This document shows positions 1 to 6,134 of a stretch of 7,533 bases of DNA, piece by piece. Numbering within the stretch: position 1 is the stretch's first letter; each line of letters starts with the position of its first letter. Where the stretch lies: the NCBI GenBank assembly GCA_023430775.1, contig JAEYYY010000623.1, positions 1 to 7,533 of the forward strand. The letters are read 5' to 3'. The position numbers were made by a program, and so were the translations under genes. The DNA is from Pseudomonadota bacterium. GTDB lineage: Bacteria > Myxococcota_A > Polyangia > Haliangiales > Haliangiaceae. The notes beneath the pieces were generated by a model. It worked only from the letters and a program-made list of their open reading frames with translations. It was not told where the DNA came from and searched no databases.

Positions 1-1101
1 ATCTTCGCCACCACCTTCGAGGGCCTGCGCGTCAGCCGCGATGCCGGCTGCACGTGGACCACCGCCACCGCCGACACCACCCAGAACCTGGTCGGCATCT
101 GGATCGACGCGCTCGACATCGGCCCCGACGGCACCGTCTGGGTCGCCACCGCCGAGTCGGCCGGCTCCAACGACGTGTTCTCGTCGTCCGACAACGGCGT
201 CACCTTCACGGCGCGCGGCCAGCAGTCCGCGACGATCTGGTGGAAGAGCGTCAAGGTCGCGCGCTCGAACAAGCAGCGCGTCTACCTCACCGGCTATCAG
301 GTCGCGGGCACGCTCCCCGACGGCGGCCAGGCCGCGCCCACCGCGCACCTGCGCCGCTCCGACGACGGTGGCGGCACCTGGACCGAGCTCGAGCTGTTCG
401 GCTCGCGCCGCGATCCGCCGGACATGAAGTTCGGGCCGACGCCGATCGTCCTGCTCGCGGCGATCGATCCGCAGCAGCCCGACACCGTGCTCCTCATCTC
501 GGTCGGCTCGAACGGCAGCAAGGGCGATCGCCTCTATCGCTCCACCGACGCCGGCTACTCGTTCACCGAGGTGCTCGCCACTACCGATCCGATCCGCGAC
601 ACCGTGTTCGCGCAGGACGGTGCGGTCTACGTCGCCACGCTGTCGAGCTCCTTCAAGTCGACCAACAACGGCCTGTCGTTCAGCTCGCTCACCGGCTCGC
701 CGCAGCTCGCCTGCCTCGGCCAGCGCAGCGACGGCAAGCTGTTCGGTTGCGGCGCGAACTGGGAGCCCGACTTCAAGGCAGTCGCCGTGTCCGCCGACAA
801 CACCGCGACGTGGAACAAGCAGTTCCGCTTCGTCGAGCTCGCCGGTCCGCTGCAATGCGCGGCCGGCACCACCAGCTTCGACGAATGCGACCCGCTGTGG
901 CCCAGCCTCCAGCAGCAGTTCGCGGCCACCGGGCCGGCGACCTGCGGCGTCCAGCCCGACACCACGCTGCCCGAACCGCCAACCCCCGCTGAGCCCGGCG
1001 GGTGTTGCGATGCGCGAGATGCCGGCGTGCCGATCACCGCGGTGGGCTTCGCGGTCGCCTGGATTGTCTTGCGCCGCCGCAGACGGACGTGCTGCTCGTA
1101 G
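1..1101 (+). CDS. Asp-box (BNR/sialidase-like) beta-propeller surface protein with MYXO-CTERM-like tail, 5' end missing
   Basis: The reading frame is open from base 1 and ends at TAG 1099-1101, giving 366 residues; the true start lies upstream of the window, and the internal Met/Val codons are not credible starts. Six Asp-box motifs (S-x-D-x-G-x-T-W/F) are visible at about residues 12-19, 62-69, 120-127, 180-187, 220-227 and 264-271, spaced 40-60 residues apart as in BNR/sortilin-type beta-propellers. The last copy is degenerate. A Cys-containing segment (about 287-315) and a Pro-rich linker follow. The C-terminus has GGCC (333-336), a hydrophobic stretch (about 342-357) and five Arg (358-362), ending in TCCS. 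This is the layout of MYXO-CTERM sorting signals, so the protein is probably exported, anchored and processed at the cell surface by a myxosortase-type system (inference). Asp-boxes are structural, and I see nothing that proves glycosidase activity. The fold and tail calls are fairly secure; the function is unknown. Confidence 0.85.
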   Translation: MFATTFEGLRVSRDAGCTWTTATADTTQNLVGIWIDALDIGPDGTVWVATAESAGSNDVFSSSDNGVTFTARGQQSATIWWKSVKVARSNKQRVYLTGYQVAGTLPDGGQAAPTAHLRRSDDGGGTWTELELFGSRRDPPDMKFGPTPIVLLAAIDPQQPDTVLLISVGSNGSKGDRLYRSTDAGYSFTEVLATTDPIRDTVFAQDGAVYVATLSSSFKSTNNGLSFSSLTGSPQLACLGQRSDGKLFGCGANWEPDFKAVAVSADNTATWNKQFRFVELAGPLQCAAGTTSFDECDPLWPSLQQQFAATGPATCGVQPDTTLPEPPTPAEPGGCCDARDAGVPITAVGFAVAWIVLRRRRRTCCS

Positions 1102-1195
1102 CCCAAGCAGTCGTGATCGTTTCGTTCTCAAATCTCACGCAACTGCTGGAGGGAGCGGTCGACCATTCGCGCTCTCTCAAGGAGAAAATGAAACC
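1102..1195 (+). other. Short intergenic spacer before the lipoprotein gene
   Basis: The spacer between the propeller gene and the beta-helix lipoprotein gene is 94 bp. I see no Rho-independent terminator and no convincing -35/-10 pair. The only clear signal is the purine-rich ribosome binding site at its end. G+C drops here relative to the upstream gene. Confidence 0.4.
1179..1184 (+). promoter_or_regulatory. Shine-Dalgarno AAGGAG
   Basis: AAGGAG lies 3 nt before an ATG at 1188 and 11 nt before the ATG at 1196 that opens the long frame. Neither spacing is ideal. The 1188 ATG gives only Met-Lys-Pro-Cys-Lys-Arg and a stop at 1206-1208, while the 1196 ATG opens directly into the hydrophobic lipoprotein signal. 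The site therefore does not settle the start; see the finding on a possible second frameshift. Confidence 0.6.
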
Positions 1196-1885
1196 ATGCA
1201 AGCGGTGATCGTGGTGGCGTGCGTGAGTGGATTGGCGTTGAGCGGATGTGTCGCGCCCAATCCCAAGTTCTGCGATGCGCTAGAGGACTGTGCGAACGGA
1301 CTGGTTTGTGACCTCGAGACCAACTCGTGCGTGCCCCCACCAGATCCACCCGATGTGGAGTGCAGCGACCAGATTCCGTGCGCCGACCCTTTGAAGCCAA
1401 TTTGCAGCCCCGATCAGGTTTGCCAAGCATGCGTGCTGGACGACGAGTGCGGCTCGCAAGTCTGCCGAACTGATGGCTCTTGCGAGCTGGCCGACAACAT
1501 CCTTTATGCGGCTGCGGACGGCGTCTCGAGCGGTCTTTGCCCCGTAGATGCTCCTTGTGACCTGAGCTTTGCGTGGTCGTTGGTCGATGCCACTCGCACC
1601 ACGATTCGACTCTTGAACGGTGCCTACACGCTAGCGACCGACTTCGAGACAAGCAACGTGCCGGTCACGGTCGTCGGCGGACGTGGAGCGATGTTGGCTC
1701 GTTCGAGCAACGGCCCAGCGTTCGAGGCGCTGAACGGTACGTCCCTGACGTTGCGAGGGTTCGTCTTGAACAACGGCGTCAGCTGTCTGAACGCGTCGCT
1801 GGTTGTCACCAACATGGTGTTCGACAACCCGACCGCGGAGCTACGCCCATGGATCTCGGGATCTCGATCTGCCCAATCGACGTGA
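1196..1885 (+). CDS. Cys-rich parallel beta-helix lipoprotein, N-terminal part (frameshifted)
   Basis: This frame gives 229 residues. The N-terminus is a lipoprotein signal peptide with a hydrophobic core and lipobox LSGC (residues 15-18, lipidated Cys18). Next comes a Cys-rich segment with repeated C-x(5-6)-C patterns (about residues 18-100), like the disulfide-rich heads of many myxobacterial surface lipoproteins. Then comes a start typical of beta-helix domains: ILYAAADG, then CPVDAPCDLSFAWSL, then IRLLNGAYTL. Beta-helix coils (SLTLRGFVLNNG, SLVVTNMVFDN) continue to about residue 217, after which the frame yields an unrelated tail (LRPWISGSRSAQST) and stops at 1883-1885. The beta-helix resumes in the -1 frame from about 1849, so this is the 5' part of one gene split by a frameshift. 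The protein is predicted at the outer membrane or cell surface; its ligand is unknown. Without a positive residue the N-terminus is atypical, and the start may really be at 1188. Third codon positions are clearly less G+C-rich than in the flanking genes. Confidence 0.7.
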   Translation: MQAVIVVACVSGLALSGCVAPNPKFCDALEDCANGLVCDLETNSCVPPPDPPDVECSDQIPCADPLKPICSPDQVCQACVLDDECGSQVCRTDGSCELADNILYAAADGVSSGLCPVDAPCDLSFAWSLVDATRTTIRLLNGAYTLATDFETSNVPVTVVGGRGAMLARSSNGPAFEALNGTSLTLRGFVLNNGVSCLNASLVVTNMVFDNPTAELRPWISGSRSAQST

Positions 1886-2751
1886 CGGGATCAGAGCTCC
1901 ACAATTCGACCGCGGATGGCATAGCTTTCATGGGGACGTCACTGATCGTGCAAGGGACTACGATCGATGGCTCGGGCGGGAACGGAATCCGCTGCGAAGG
2001 TGGGACGTGCGCGATCTCCGATTCAAGGATCAACGGAAACCAGCTGATCGGGATCTCGGGTTCAGGCACTACGCTGACCGTCTCTAGAAGCTCGCTGACC
2101 GAGAATCGACAGGGCGGGATCAGCTTCGGAGGCGGACGCTACGACATCACGAACAACTTCGTGTTCCGAAATGGGAACGACGCAGATGCGACCTTCGGCG
2201 GAATCCGACTGGAGGCTCCCGACGAATCGTCGCGGGTCGAGCACAACACGATCGTATTCAACGACATGGCTGTGGGCCTCAATCCTGTGAAGGCTGGTGG
2301 GTTGTTCTGCGTCAACAACGCGGCTCCGAACAACCTCATCTACAACAACTTCGAGGGGAACAACAGCCAACCTAACGCGCAGACCGGCGGTAACTGCAAC
2401 CTGTCCGGGTCGCTCGTGGTTAATGGGAACGGAACGAACGAGATGCACTTCGTGTCGCCAATTTCGGCCCCGGTCGACTATCACATCGCTGACGCCTTTA
2501 GCCCCGCAGTCAATGCTGGGGTAGTGAGCAACGTCAGCGACGACATCGATAAGGATCCTCGGTCTGATGGACTCCCCGATATTGGGGCGGACGAGGTCGT
2601 GTCTGATCGAGCCCGAAGCCGCAGGCCATTCCTGACCAATGACCCGGCCGACGATCACTGCGTCGGAACCCGAGTTCGTGCGACCATCGCCCCATGCGCT
2701 GGATCCTCGCGGCTTTCACCCTCGTTCCGTCGTTCGCATCCGCCCATGTGA
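1849..2751 (+). CDS. Right-handed parallel beta-helix domain, C-terminal part of the frameshifted lipoprotein
   Basis: Read from ATG 1849 this gives 300 residues, but the ATG has no Shine-Dalgarno and no signal peptide follows, so it is more likely the continuation of the 1196 gene than an independent gene. Beta-helix coils run from residue 1 to about 235, with recurring motifs such as GISICPIDVTGSELHNS, SLIVQGTTIDGSGGNGI, TLTVSRSSLTENRQGGI and YDITNNFVFRNG, and a VEHNTIVFND coil. The end of the fold is marked by the characteristic D-P-R-x-x-G-x-P-D-I-G-A-D-E segment (about 236-249). The roughly 50 residues after it are Arg-rich, lack beta-helix character and overlap the next gene by 58 bp, so they may be read-through after a lost stop. 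This domain type occurs in carbohydrate-binding or carbohydrate-cleaving and adhesin-like proteins; no catalytic residues can be assigned. Confidence 0.65.
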   Translation: MDLGISICPIDVTGSELHNSTADGIAFMGTSLIVQGTTIDGSGGNGIRCEGGTCAISDSRINGNQLIGISGSGTTLTVSRSSLTENRQGGISFGGGRYDITNNFVFRNGNDADATFGGIRLEAPDESSRVEHNTIVFNDMAVGLNPVKAGGLFCVNNAAPNNLIYNNFEGNNSQPNAQTGGNCNLSGSLVVNGNGTNEMHFVSPISAPVDYHIADAFSPAVNAGVVSNVSDDIDKDPRSDGLPDIGADEVVSDRARSRRPFLTNDPADDHCVGTRVRATIAPCAGSSRLSPSFRRSHPPM

Positions 2752-3359
2752 CGCTGACGTCGCCGACGCCACGCACGACCGCGCAAAAGGATCCCGTATG
2801 CGGTGTTGTTAACGGAGCGCGCGCGAACGTCACGACGATTGCACCCGGTTCGACGATCACCGTGGAGTGGCTCGAAACCGTCGACCATCCCGGCCACTAT
2901 CGGATCGCGTTCGACGACGATGGCGAGGACTTCCCGGTTCCCCCCACCGAACTGGAGGGCGCATCGGCGGGGATGCCGACCGTCATGATCGATCCTATTA
3001 CCGATATCCAAGACGGCATGCTGCCAGCAGGTGGCCGTCCTTACTCGCAACAGATCACACTGCCGAACATCGAGTGTGAAAACTGCACGCTCCAGCTGAT
3101 CCAGATGATGACCGACAAGCTGCCCTATACCGCCACCATCGACGCGGTCGCCGCCGACGATATCTATTACCAGTGCGCGGATATTCGGTTGTCAAACTCC
3201 GCGCCTCCGCCGATGCCGGATGCGGGCGTGCCCGACGACGGCGGTGCGATGAATCCCGCGGGCAACGGTGGGGACCTCGGCGGCTGCTCCGCCGGCACGG
3301 GCGCGGGACTTCTCGGTGCGCTGGCGCTGGTCGGCCTGCGCCGCCGCAAACGTCACTGA
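2694..3359 (+). CDS. Polysaccharide monooxygenase-like secreted protein (SCE4755-type) with MYXO-CTERM tail
   Basis: This is a 221-residue protein. Residues 1-17 are a clear Sec signal peptide ending ASA, so the mature protein begins with His18 (HVTLTSPTP). An N-terminal histidine after cleavage is the hallmark of copper LPMOs, where it forms half of the histidine brace. Candidate second His residues are 65 and 68 in VDHPGHYRIAF. Cys36, 128, 131 and 161 probably form disulfides, and YYQCADIRL (158-166) closes the domain. The pattern matches what I know as the SCE4755 family of polysaccharide monooxygenase-like proteins in myxobacteria; that name is from memory and was not searched. A Pro/Asp/Gly linker (170-195) leads to GGC (196-198), a hydrophobic helix (203-215) and RRRKRH, a classic MYXO-CTERM signal for surface anchoring. 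Oxidative polysaccharide cleavage is an inference. The start lies inside the run-on end of the previous ORF and has no strong ribosome binding site; the signal peptide supports it. Confidence 0.82.
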   Translation: MRWILAAFTLVPSFASAHVTLTSPTPRTTAQKDPVCGVVNGARANVTTIAPGSTITVEWLETVDHPGHYRIAFDDDGEDFPVPPTELEGASAGMPTVMIDPITDIQDGMLPAGGRPYSQQITLPNIECENCTLQLIQMMTDKLPYTATIDAVAADDIYYQCADIRLSNSAPPPMPDAGVPDDGGAMNPAGNGGDLGGCSAGTGAGLLGALALVGLRRRKRH

Positions 3360-5116
3360 TAGCTGGCAGCGTGTCGCGAGCTCGGCATCTCGGCCGACTC
3401 CTCGTCGACCACGCCGCTCGCCCGATCGGCAGGTAGCGTGTAGCGCTTCTCGATCGCCACCTTGATTGCCTCGCGACTCGGCTTGGGATGCTGCTCGAGC
3501 CGCTCGACCTCGTCCCCGAGCTCCTTGTCCTTGACCTCGTTGCGGATCCACGTCGAGTAGTCGTGGTTCTTGGCGTGGAACTCCCAGGTCTCGTCGTCGA
3601 CACCGGCGGCGAGCAGGTTGAACAGCTGGAGGTTGTGCGCCTTGAGGTTGAGCTTGCCCTCGGGGCCGCGGAAGTAGAACGAGCGCGTCTTGCCGAGGTT
3701 GCCTTCGGCGTACTTGCGGACGTGGCGCTTGCGCTCGGTCTTCGGCGGCTCGGTGGTGACCTGGTGGGTCTCGGGATCGCCGACCTTCCAGTACAGCGCC
3801 TGGCCGGTCGGCAGCTTGCCGATCGCGGCGAGCACCGGGACGTCGATGTTGCGCGCCTCGCAGAGCTCGCGGACGGTCTCGTCGACGTGCTCGCCGATCA
3901 CGATCAGCGTGTCGAGGCTGTTGATCACCGAGCGCGACGTCAGCTTGGGATGGACGGTGATGAAGATGGTGCCGTGCGGGCGCATCGCCATGTCCTGACC
4001 GGGCTCCCAGCTCGCGGGTAGCATGTGGTGGACCTCGTCGACGATCAGCCAGTGCGGGCGACCGGTGCGACCGCGCAGATCGAGCAGCGAGGACAGCAGG
4101 CCCGCGAAGTACTCGGGGCGATGATCGAGGGCGAGACCGAGCAGGTTGATGGTGACGCACTCGGACGGCGTGCGGAGCACGTCGAGGACCTCGCTCGCAT
4201 CCGGGGCGTGCTTGGCCGAACCGAGAGCGACGGCGAAGTCGAGCTCGCCGTAATCGCCCTCGGGATCGATGACGGTGAACTGATAGCTCGCCTTGTGAAA
4301 GCGCTCGAGCAGGCCGGTGGTCAGCGTCGACTTGCCGCTGCCCGAGGTGCCACAGATCATGATGTTCGCGCGGTACGGATCGATCGTGAGGTCCGTGCCT
4401 TCCTTGGTCTTGCCGAGGACGATGCGGTGGCGCTGGAGCGGCACACTCTCGAGATCGTCGGCGATCATCCGATCGATCAGCTCGGCGATGCCGGCACCGT
4501 GATCGTTCTGGAGCACGAGGTCGGCGCGATCTTTCAGCGCGGGCAGCGCGTTCGCGACCGCGACACCGCACTCGCACATCTCGAGCAGGGCGTGGTCGTT
4601 CTCGGCATCGCCGACGCCGACGGTGTTGTGCTTCGACAGGCCGAGGTCGCACAGCGCCTTGACGAGCCCCGTCGCCTTGTTGACGGCGGTCGGCAGGATC
4701 ATCACCGCGCCCTTGTTGAAGATGACCTGCAGCTCGAGGCCGAGATCGCGAATGACGTGGAGCACGGTGTCCTGGTGCGGCTCCCAGGTCCCGACGATGA
4801 CGCGCCCGCACGACACGCGCTCGACGCCGCGGCGGAGCAACTCGGCGACCAGCTCGGGCGGCGGCGGCGTGCAGATGTTCTCCGCTTCCTTGGTCACCGG
4901 GTCGTAGACGACACCGCCGTTCTCCGCGACGATCCGATCGAACAGGTCGGGGTGCGGCAGGATGCCGAGCAGATCGTCGAGCTCGCGACCGGTGACCATC
5001 ACCAGCTTGCGCCCGGACTCGCGCAACCGCCGAAGCGCCGCCCAGGTGGCGTCATCGATTCGACCGTGGTGCGCGAGCGTGCCGTCGTAGTCCGCGGCGA
5101 GGACGTGGAAGCGCAT
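3353..5116 (-). CDS. HAD-IIB phosphatase fused to a HerA/DUF87-type P-loop ATPase
   Basis: This protein is 587 residues from ATG 5116; an in-frame ATG at 5164 would add 16 unconvincing residues, and the HAD fold begins at once after Met (RFHVLAADYDGTLA). Residues 1 to about 220 carry the four HAD motifs: DYDGT (9-13), the Thr of MVTGRE (about 42), Lys147 in NKATG, and GDAEND (169-174). Together with the cap in between this indicates subclass IIB (Cof/sucrose-phosphatase-like, Mg2+-dependent phosphomonoesterase). Residues about 235-450 form a HerA/VirB4-like ATPase with Walker A GTSGSGKS (256-263), DPEGDYGEL (about 284-292) and Walker B LIVDE (357-361). The C-terminal part contains WEFHAKNHDYSTWIRNEVKD and a charged end. 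It is cytosolic, with no signal or membrane segment. Substrate and partner are unknown. I recall similar fusions labelled simply HAD family hydrolase. It lies downstream of the epimerase gene with a 63-bp gap, and its stop overlaps the convergent LPMO-like gene by 7 bp. Confidence 0.88.
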   Translation of the reverse strand: MRFHVLAADYDGTLAHHGRIDDATWAALRRLRESGRKLVMVTGRELDDLLGILPHPDLFDRIVAENGGVVYDPVTKEAENICTPPPPELVAELLRRGVERVSCGRVIVGTWEPHQDTVLHVIRDLGLELQVIFNKGAVMILPTAVNKATGLVKALCDLGLSKHNTVGVGDAENDHALLEMCECGVAVANALPALKDRADLVLQNDHGAGIAELIDRMIADDLESVPLQRHRIVLGKTKEGTDLTIDPYRANIMICGTSGSGKSTLTTGLLERFHKASYQFTVIDPEGDYGELDFAVALGSAKHAPDASEVLDVLRTPSECVTINLLGLALDHRPEYFAGLLSSLLDLRGRTGRPHWLIVDEVHHMLPASWEPGQDMAMRPHGTIFITVHPKLTSRSVINSLDTLIVIGEHVDETVRELCEARNIDVPVLAAIGKLPTGQALYWKVGDPETHQVTTEPPKTERKRHVRKYAEGNLGKTRSFYFRGPEGKLNLKAHNLQLFNLLAAGVDDETWEFHAKNHDYSTWIRNEVKDKELGDEVERLEQHPKPSREAIKVAIEKRYTLPADRASGVVDEESAEMPSSRHAASYQ

Positions 5117-5179
5117 ATGTGTGGCCGTGGTGCACGCGCTATGCCGCGAGCGCGGCTGCCACATACGCGCGGCCGCGCA
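5117..5179 (-). repeat. Intergenic dyads between the epimerase and phosphatase-ATPase genes
   Basis: This 63-bp spacer is dense in inverted repeats. GCGCGGCCGCGC (5167-5178) is a perfect 12-bp palindrome starting one base past the epimerase stop. GCCGCG-AG-CGCGGC (5143-5156) is a 6-bp stem with a 2-nt loop. TATGTG (5116-5121) pairs with CACATA (5160-5165) around it. No U-tract follows, so this is not a standard terminator; it may be an attenuating or RNA-stabilising structure. GC-rich DNA makes such dyads common, so confidence is low. Confidence 0.35.
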
Positions 5180-6001
5180 TCAGGGAACGGCTGACGCGAG
5201 GTAATCGCGCCAGCTCGGATAGCGCAACACGACGCCGAGCTCCTGCTTCATGCGGTGATTCGCGATCCGGCGATCGGCCGTCAGCATCCCGGCGACCTCG
5301 CGATCGACGCGATCGACGGCGACGCGCGGCGGCGCAGCGAGGCCGAGCCGCGCGGCGGTGCTGTCGGCGACCTCACCGATCGGGGCGGGATCGTCATCGG
5401 CGATATTGACGAAGCCGGTGACGTCGCGCGCGGTGGTGCCGGCGGCGACGATCGCGGCCACCAGATCGTCGACGTGAATCCGCGACACGTGCGAGCTCCC
5501 GTCACCGACCACGCGATAGTTGTTGGTGCGCAGCCGATCGATCATGTTGCGCCCGGGCCCGTAGATGCCGGCGGCGCGCAGCGCGATCCACGATGACGCT
5601 CCGGGAAGCGCGGACTCGGCCAGCGCGCGCGCCTTGCCACTCGCGGTGGCCGGCTCGATCGGCCAGCGCTCGTCGACCACCGCACCACCACCCGGTGCGT
5701 AGACGCCCGTCGACGAGATGTAGATGATCCGCGACGTGCCGGCGGCCGCGACCAGCCCGCGGATCTCCTCGGCCGGCTGATAGCCCGGTGGAGCGAGACA
5801 GACCACGGTGGCCCCGATCGGGATCGCGAGCGAGCGCGCGTTCGCGAGGTCCGCTCCGACTCCGTGCACGCCGAGCGTGGCGGCGAGCTGCGCCGCCGTC
5901 GCGGAGTCGCGCTTGGTCAGCGTGACGGTGTCGCCGCGGGCGACCAGGGAAGGGACGAGCGCCTGACCCACGTAGCCGGCGCCGAGCACGTACCACTGCA
6001 C
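5180..6001 (-). CDS. NAD(P)-binding atypical SDR / NAD-dependent epimerase-like protein (YeeZ-like)
   Basis: This protein has 273 residues and starts at GTG 6001; a second GTG four codons in (5989) is the alternative. The Rossmann nucleotide-binding motif GAGYVG (7-12) sits at the extreme N-terminus. YISSTGVY (94-101) carries the Ser/Thr active-site strand, GIYGPGR (145-151) and RIHVDDL (174-180) are extended-SDR signatures, NIADD (199-203) follows, and RRIANHRMKQELG (244-256) with YPSWRDYL closes the family pattern. The catalytic YxxxK is altered: the segment reads TASGKARALAE, with Thr119 where Tyr would be. This fits atypical SDRs related to E. coli YeeZ rather than classical sugar epimerases, so the reaction cannot be named. 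It is cytosolic. It is the first gene of a probable two-gene operon with the phosphatase-ATPase gene and is divergent from the gene at 6135. GAGGGA abuts the start codon, and a GATAAT box lies 8 nt upstream. Confidence 0.85.
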   Translation of the reverse strand: MQWYVLGAGYVGQALVPSLVARGDTVTLTKRDSATAAQLAATLGVHGVGADLANARSLAIPIGATVVCLAPPGYQPAEEIRGLVAAAGTSRIIYISSTGVYAPGGGAVVDERWPIEPATASGKARALAESALPGASSWIALRAAGIYGPGRNMIDRLRTNNYRVVGDGSSHVSRIHVDDLVAAIVAAGTTARDVTGFVNIADDDPAPIGEVADSTAARLGLAAPPRVAVDRVDREVAGMLTADRRIANHRMKQELGVVLRYPSWRDYLASAVP

Positions 6002-6009
6002 TCCCTCAG

Positions 6010-6015
6010 ATTATC
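6010..6015 (-). promoter_or_regulatory. Candidate -10 box GATAAT for the epimerase operon
   Basis: Read on the minus strand this is GATAAT, five of six matches to TATAAT, ending 8 nt before the GTG at 6001. Transcription would begin close to the start codon, giving a leaderless or almost leaderless message. No good -35 hexamer is visible at 17-18 bp. Confidence 0.4.
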
Positions 6016-6021
6016 GTGACT

Positions 6022-6068
6022 GCGGAATCCGCGGAGCTGTGTGGCGCACTCGCCACGCGCGATCGCGC
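6022..6068. repeat. Three adjacent dyads in the divergent promoter region
   Basis: Three inverted repeats lie within 47 bp: GCGGA-A-TCCGC (6022-6032), GTGGCG-CACT-CGCCAC (6041-6056, a perfect 6-bp stem with a 4-nt loop, extendable by G-U pairs) and the 12-bp palindrome GCGCGATCGCGC (6057-6068). They occupy the middle of the spacer between two divergent genes, where operator sites are expected. Binding by a regulator is only inferred. Confidence 0.4.
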
Positions 6069-6134
6069 TTGGACGTTGGAAGTCGGTGAACATGCACTTC
6101 GTGGTGGGGCACGGGCGTTGCTGAAAGAGCTCGC

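Noticed and set aside
54..992. Plus-strand frame of 312 codons overlapping the Asp-box gene
   Set aside because: It is an Arg/His-rich product without fold signals, whereas the overlapping frame has six Asp-boxes and a sorting tail.
2062..2658. Minus-strand frame of 198 codons opposite the beta-helix region
   Set aside because: It has no signal, motif or ribosome binding site, and the opposite strand encodes regular beta-helix coils.
3192..4811. Minus-strand open frame of 539 codons in another frame
   Set aside because: It is an Arg/Ala-rich translation with no motifs, overlapping the real gene in a shifted frame; a GC-rich shadow.
5117..5164. ATG at 5164 as the start of the phosphatase-ATPase
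   Set aside because: It adds 16 residues with no HAD-fold character; the domain starts directly at Met 5116. Neither start has a good Shine-Dalgarno, so the choice rests on domain position.
4025..5194. Long plus-strand open frame (389 codons) across the minus-strand phosphatase-ATPase gene
   Set aside because: It is the antisense shadow of a gene with complete HAD and P-loop motifs; its translation is compositionally skewed with no recognisable domain. Long antisense frames are expected at high G+C.
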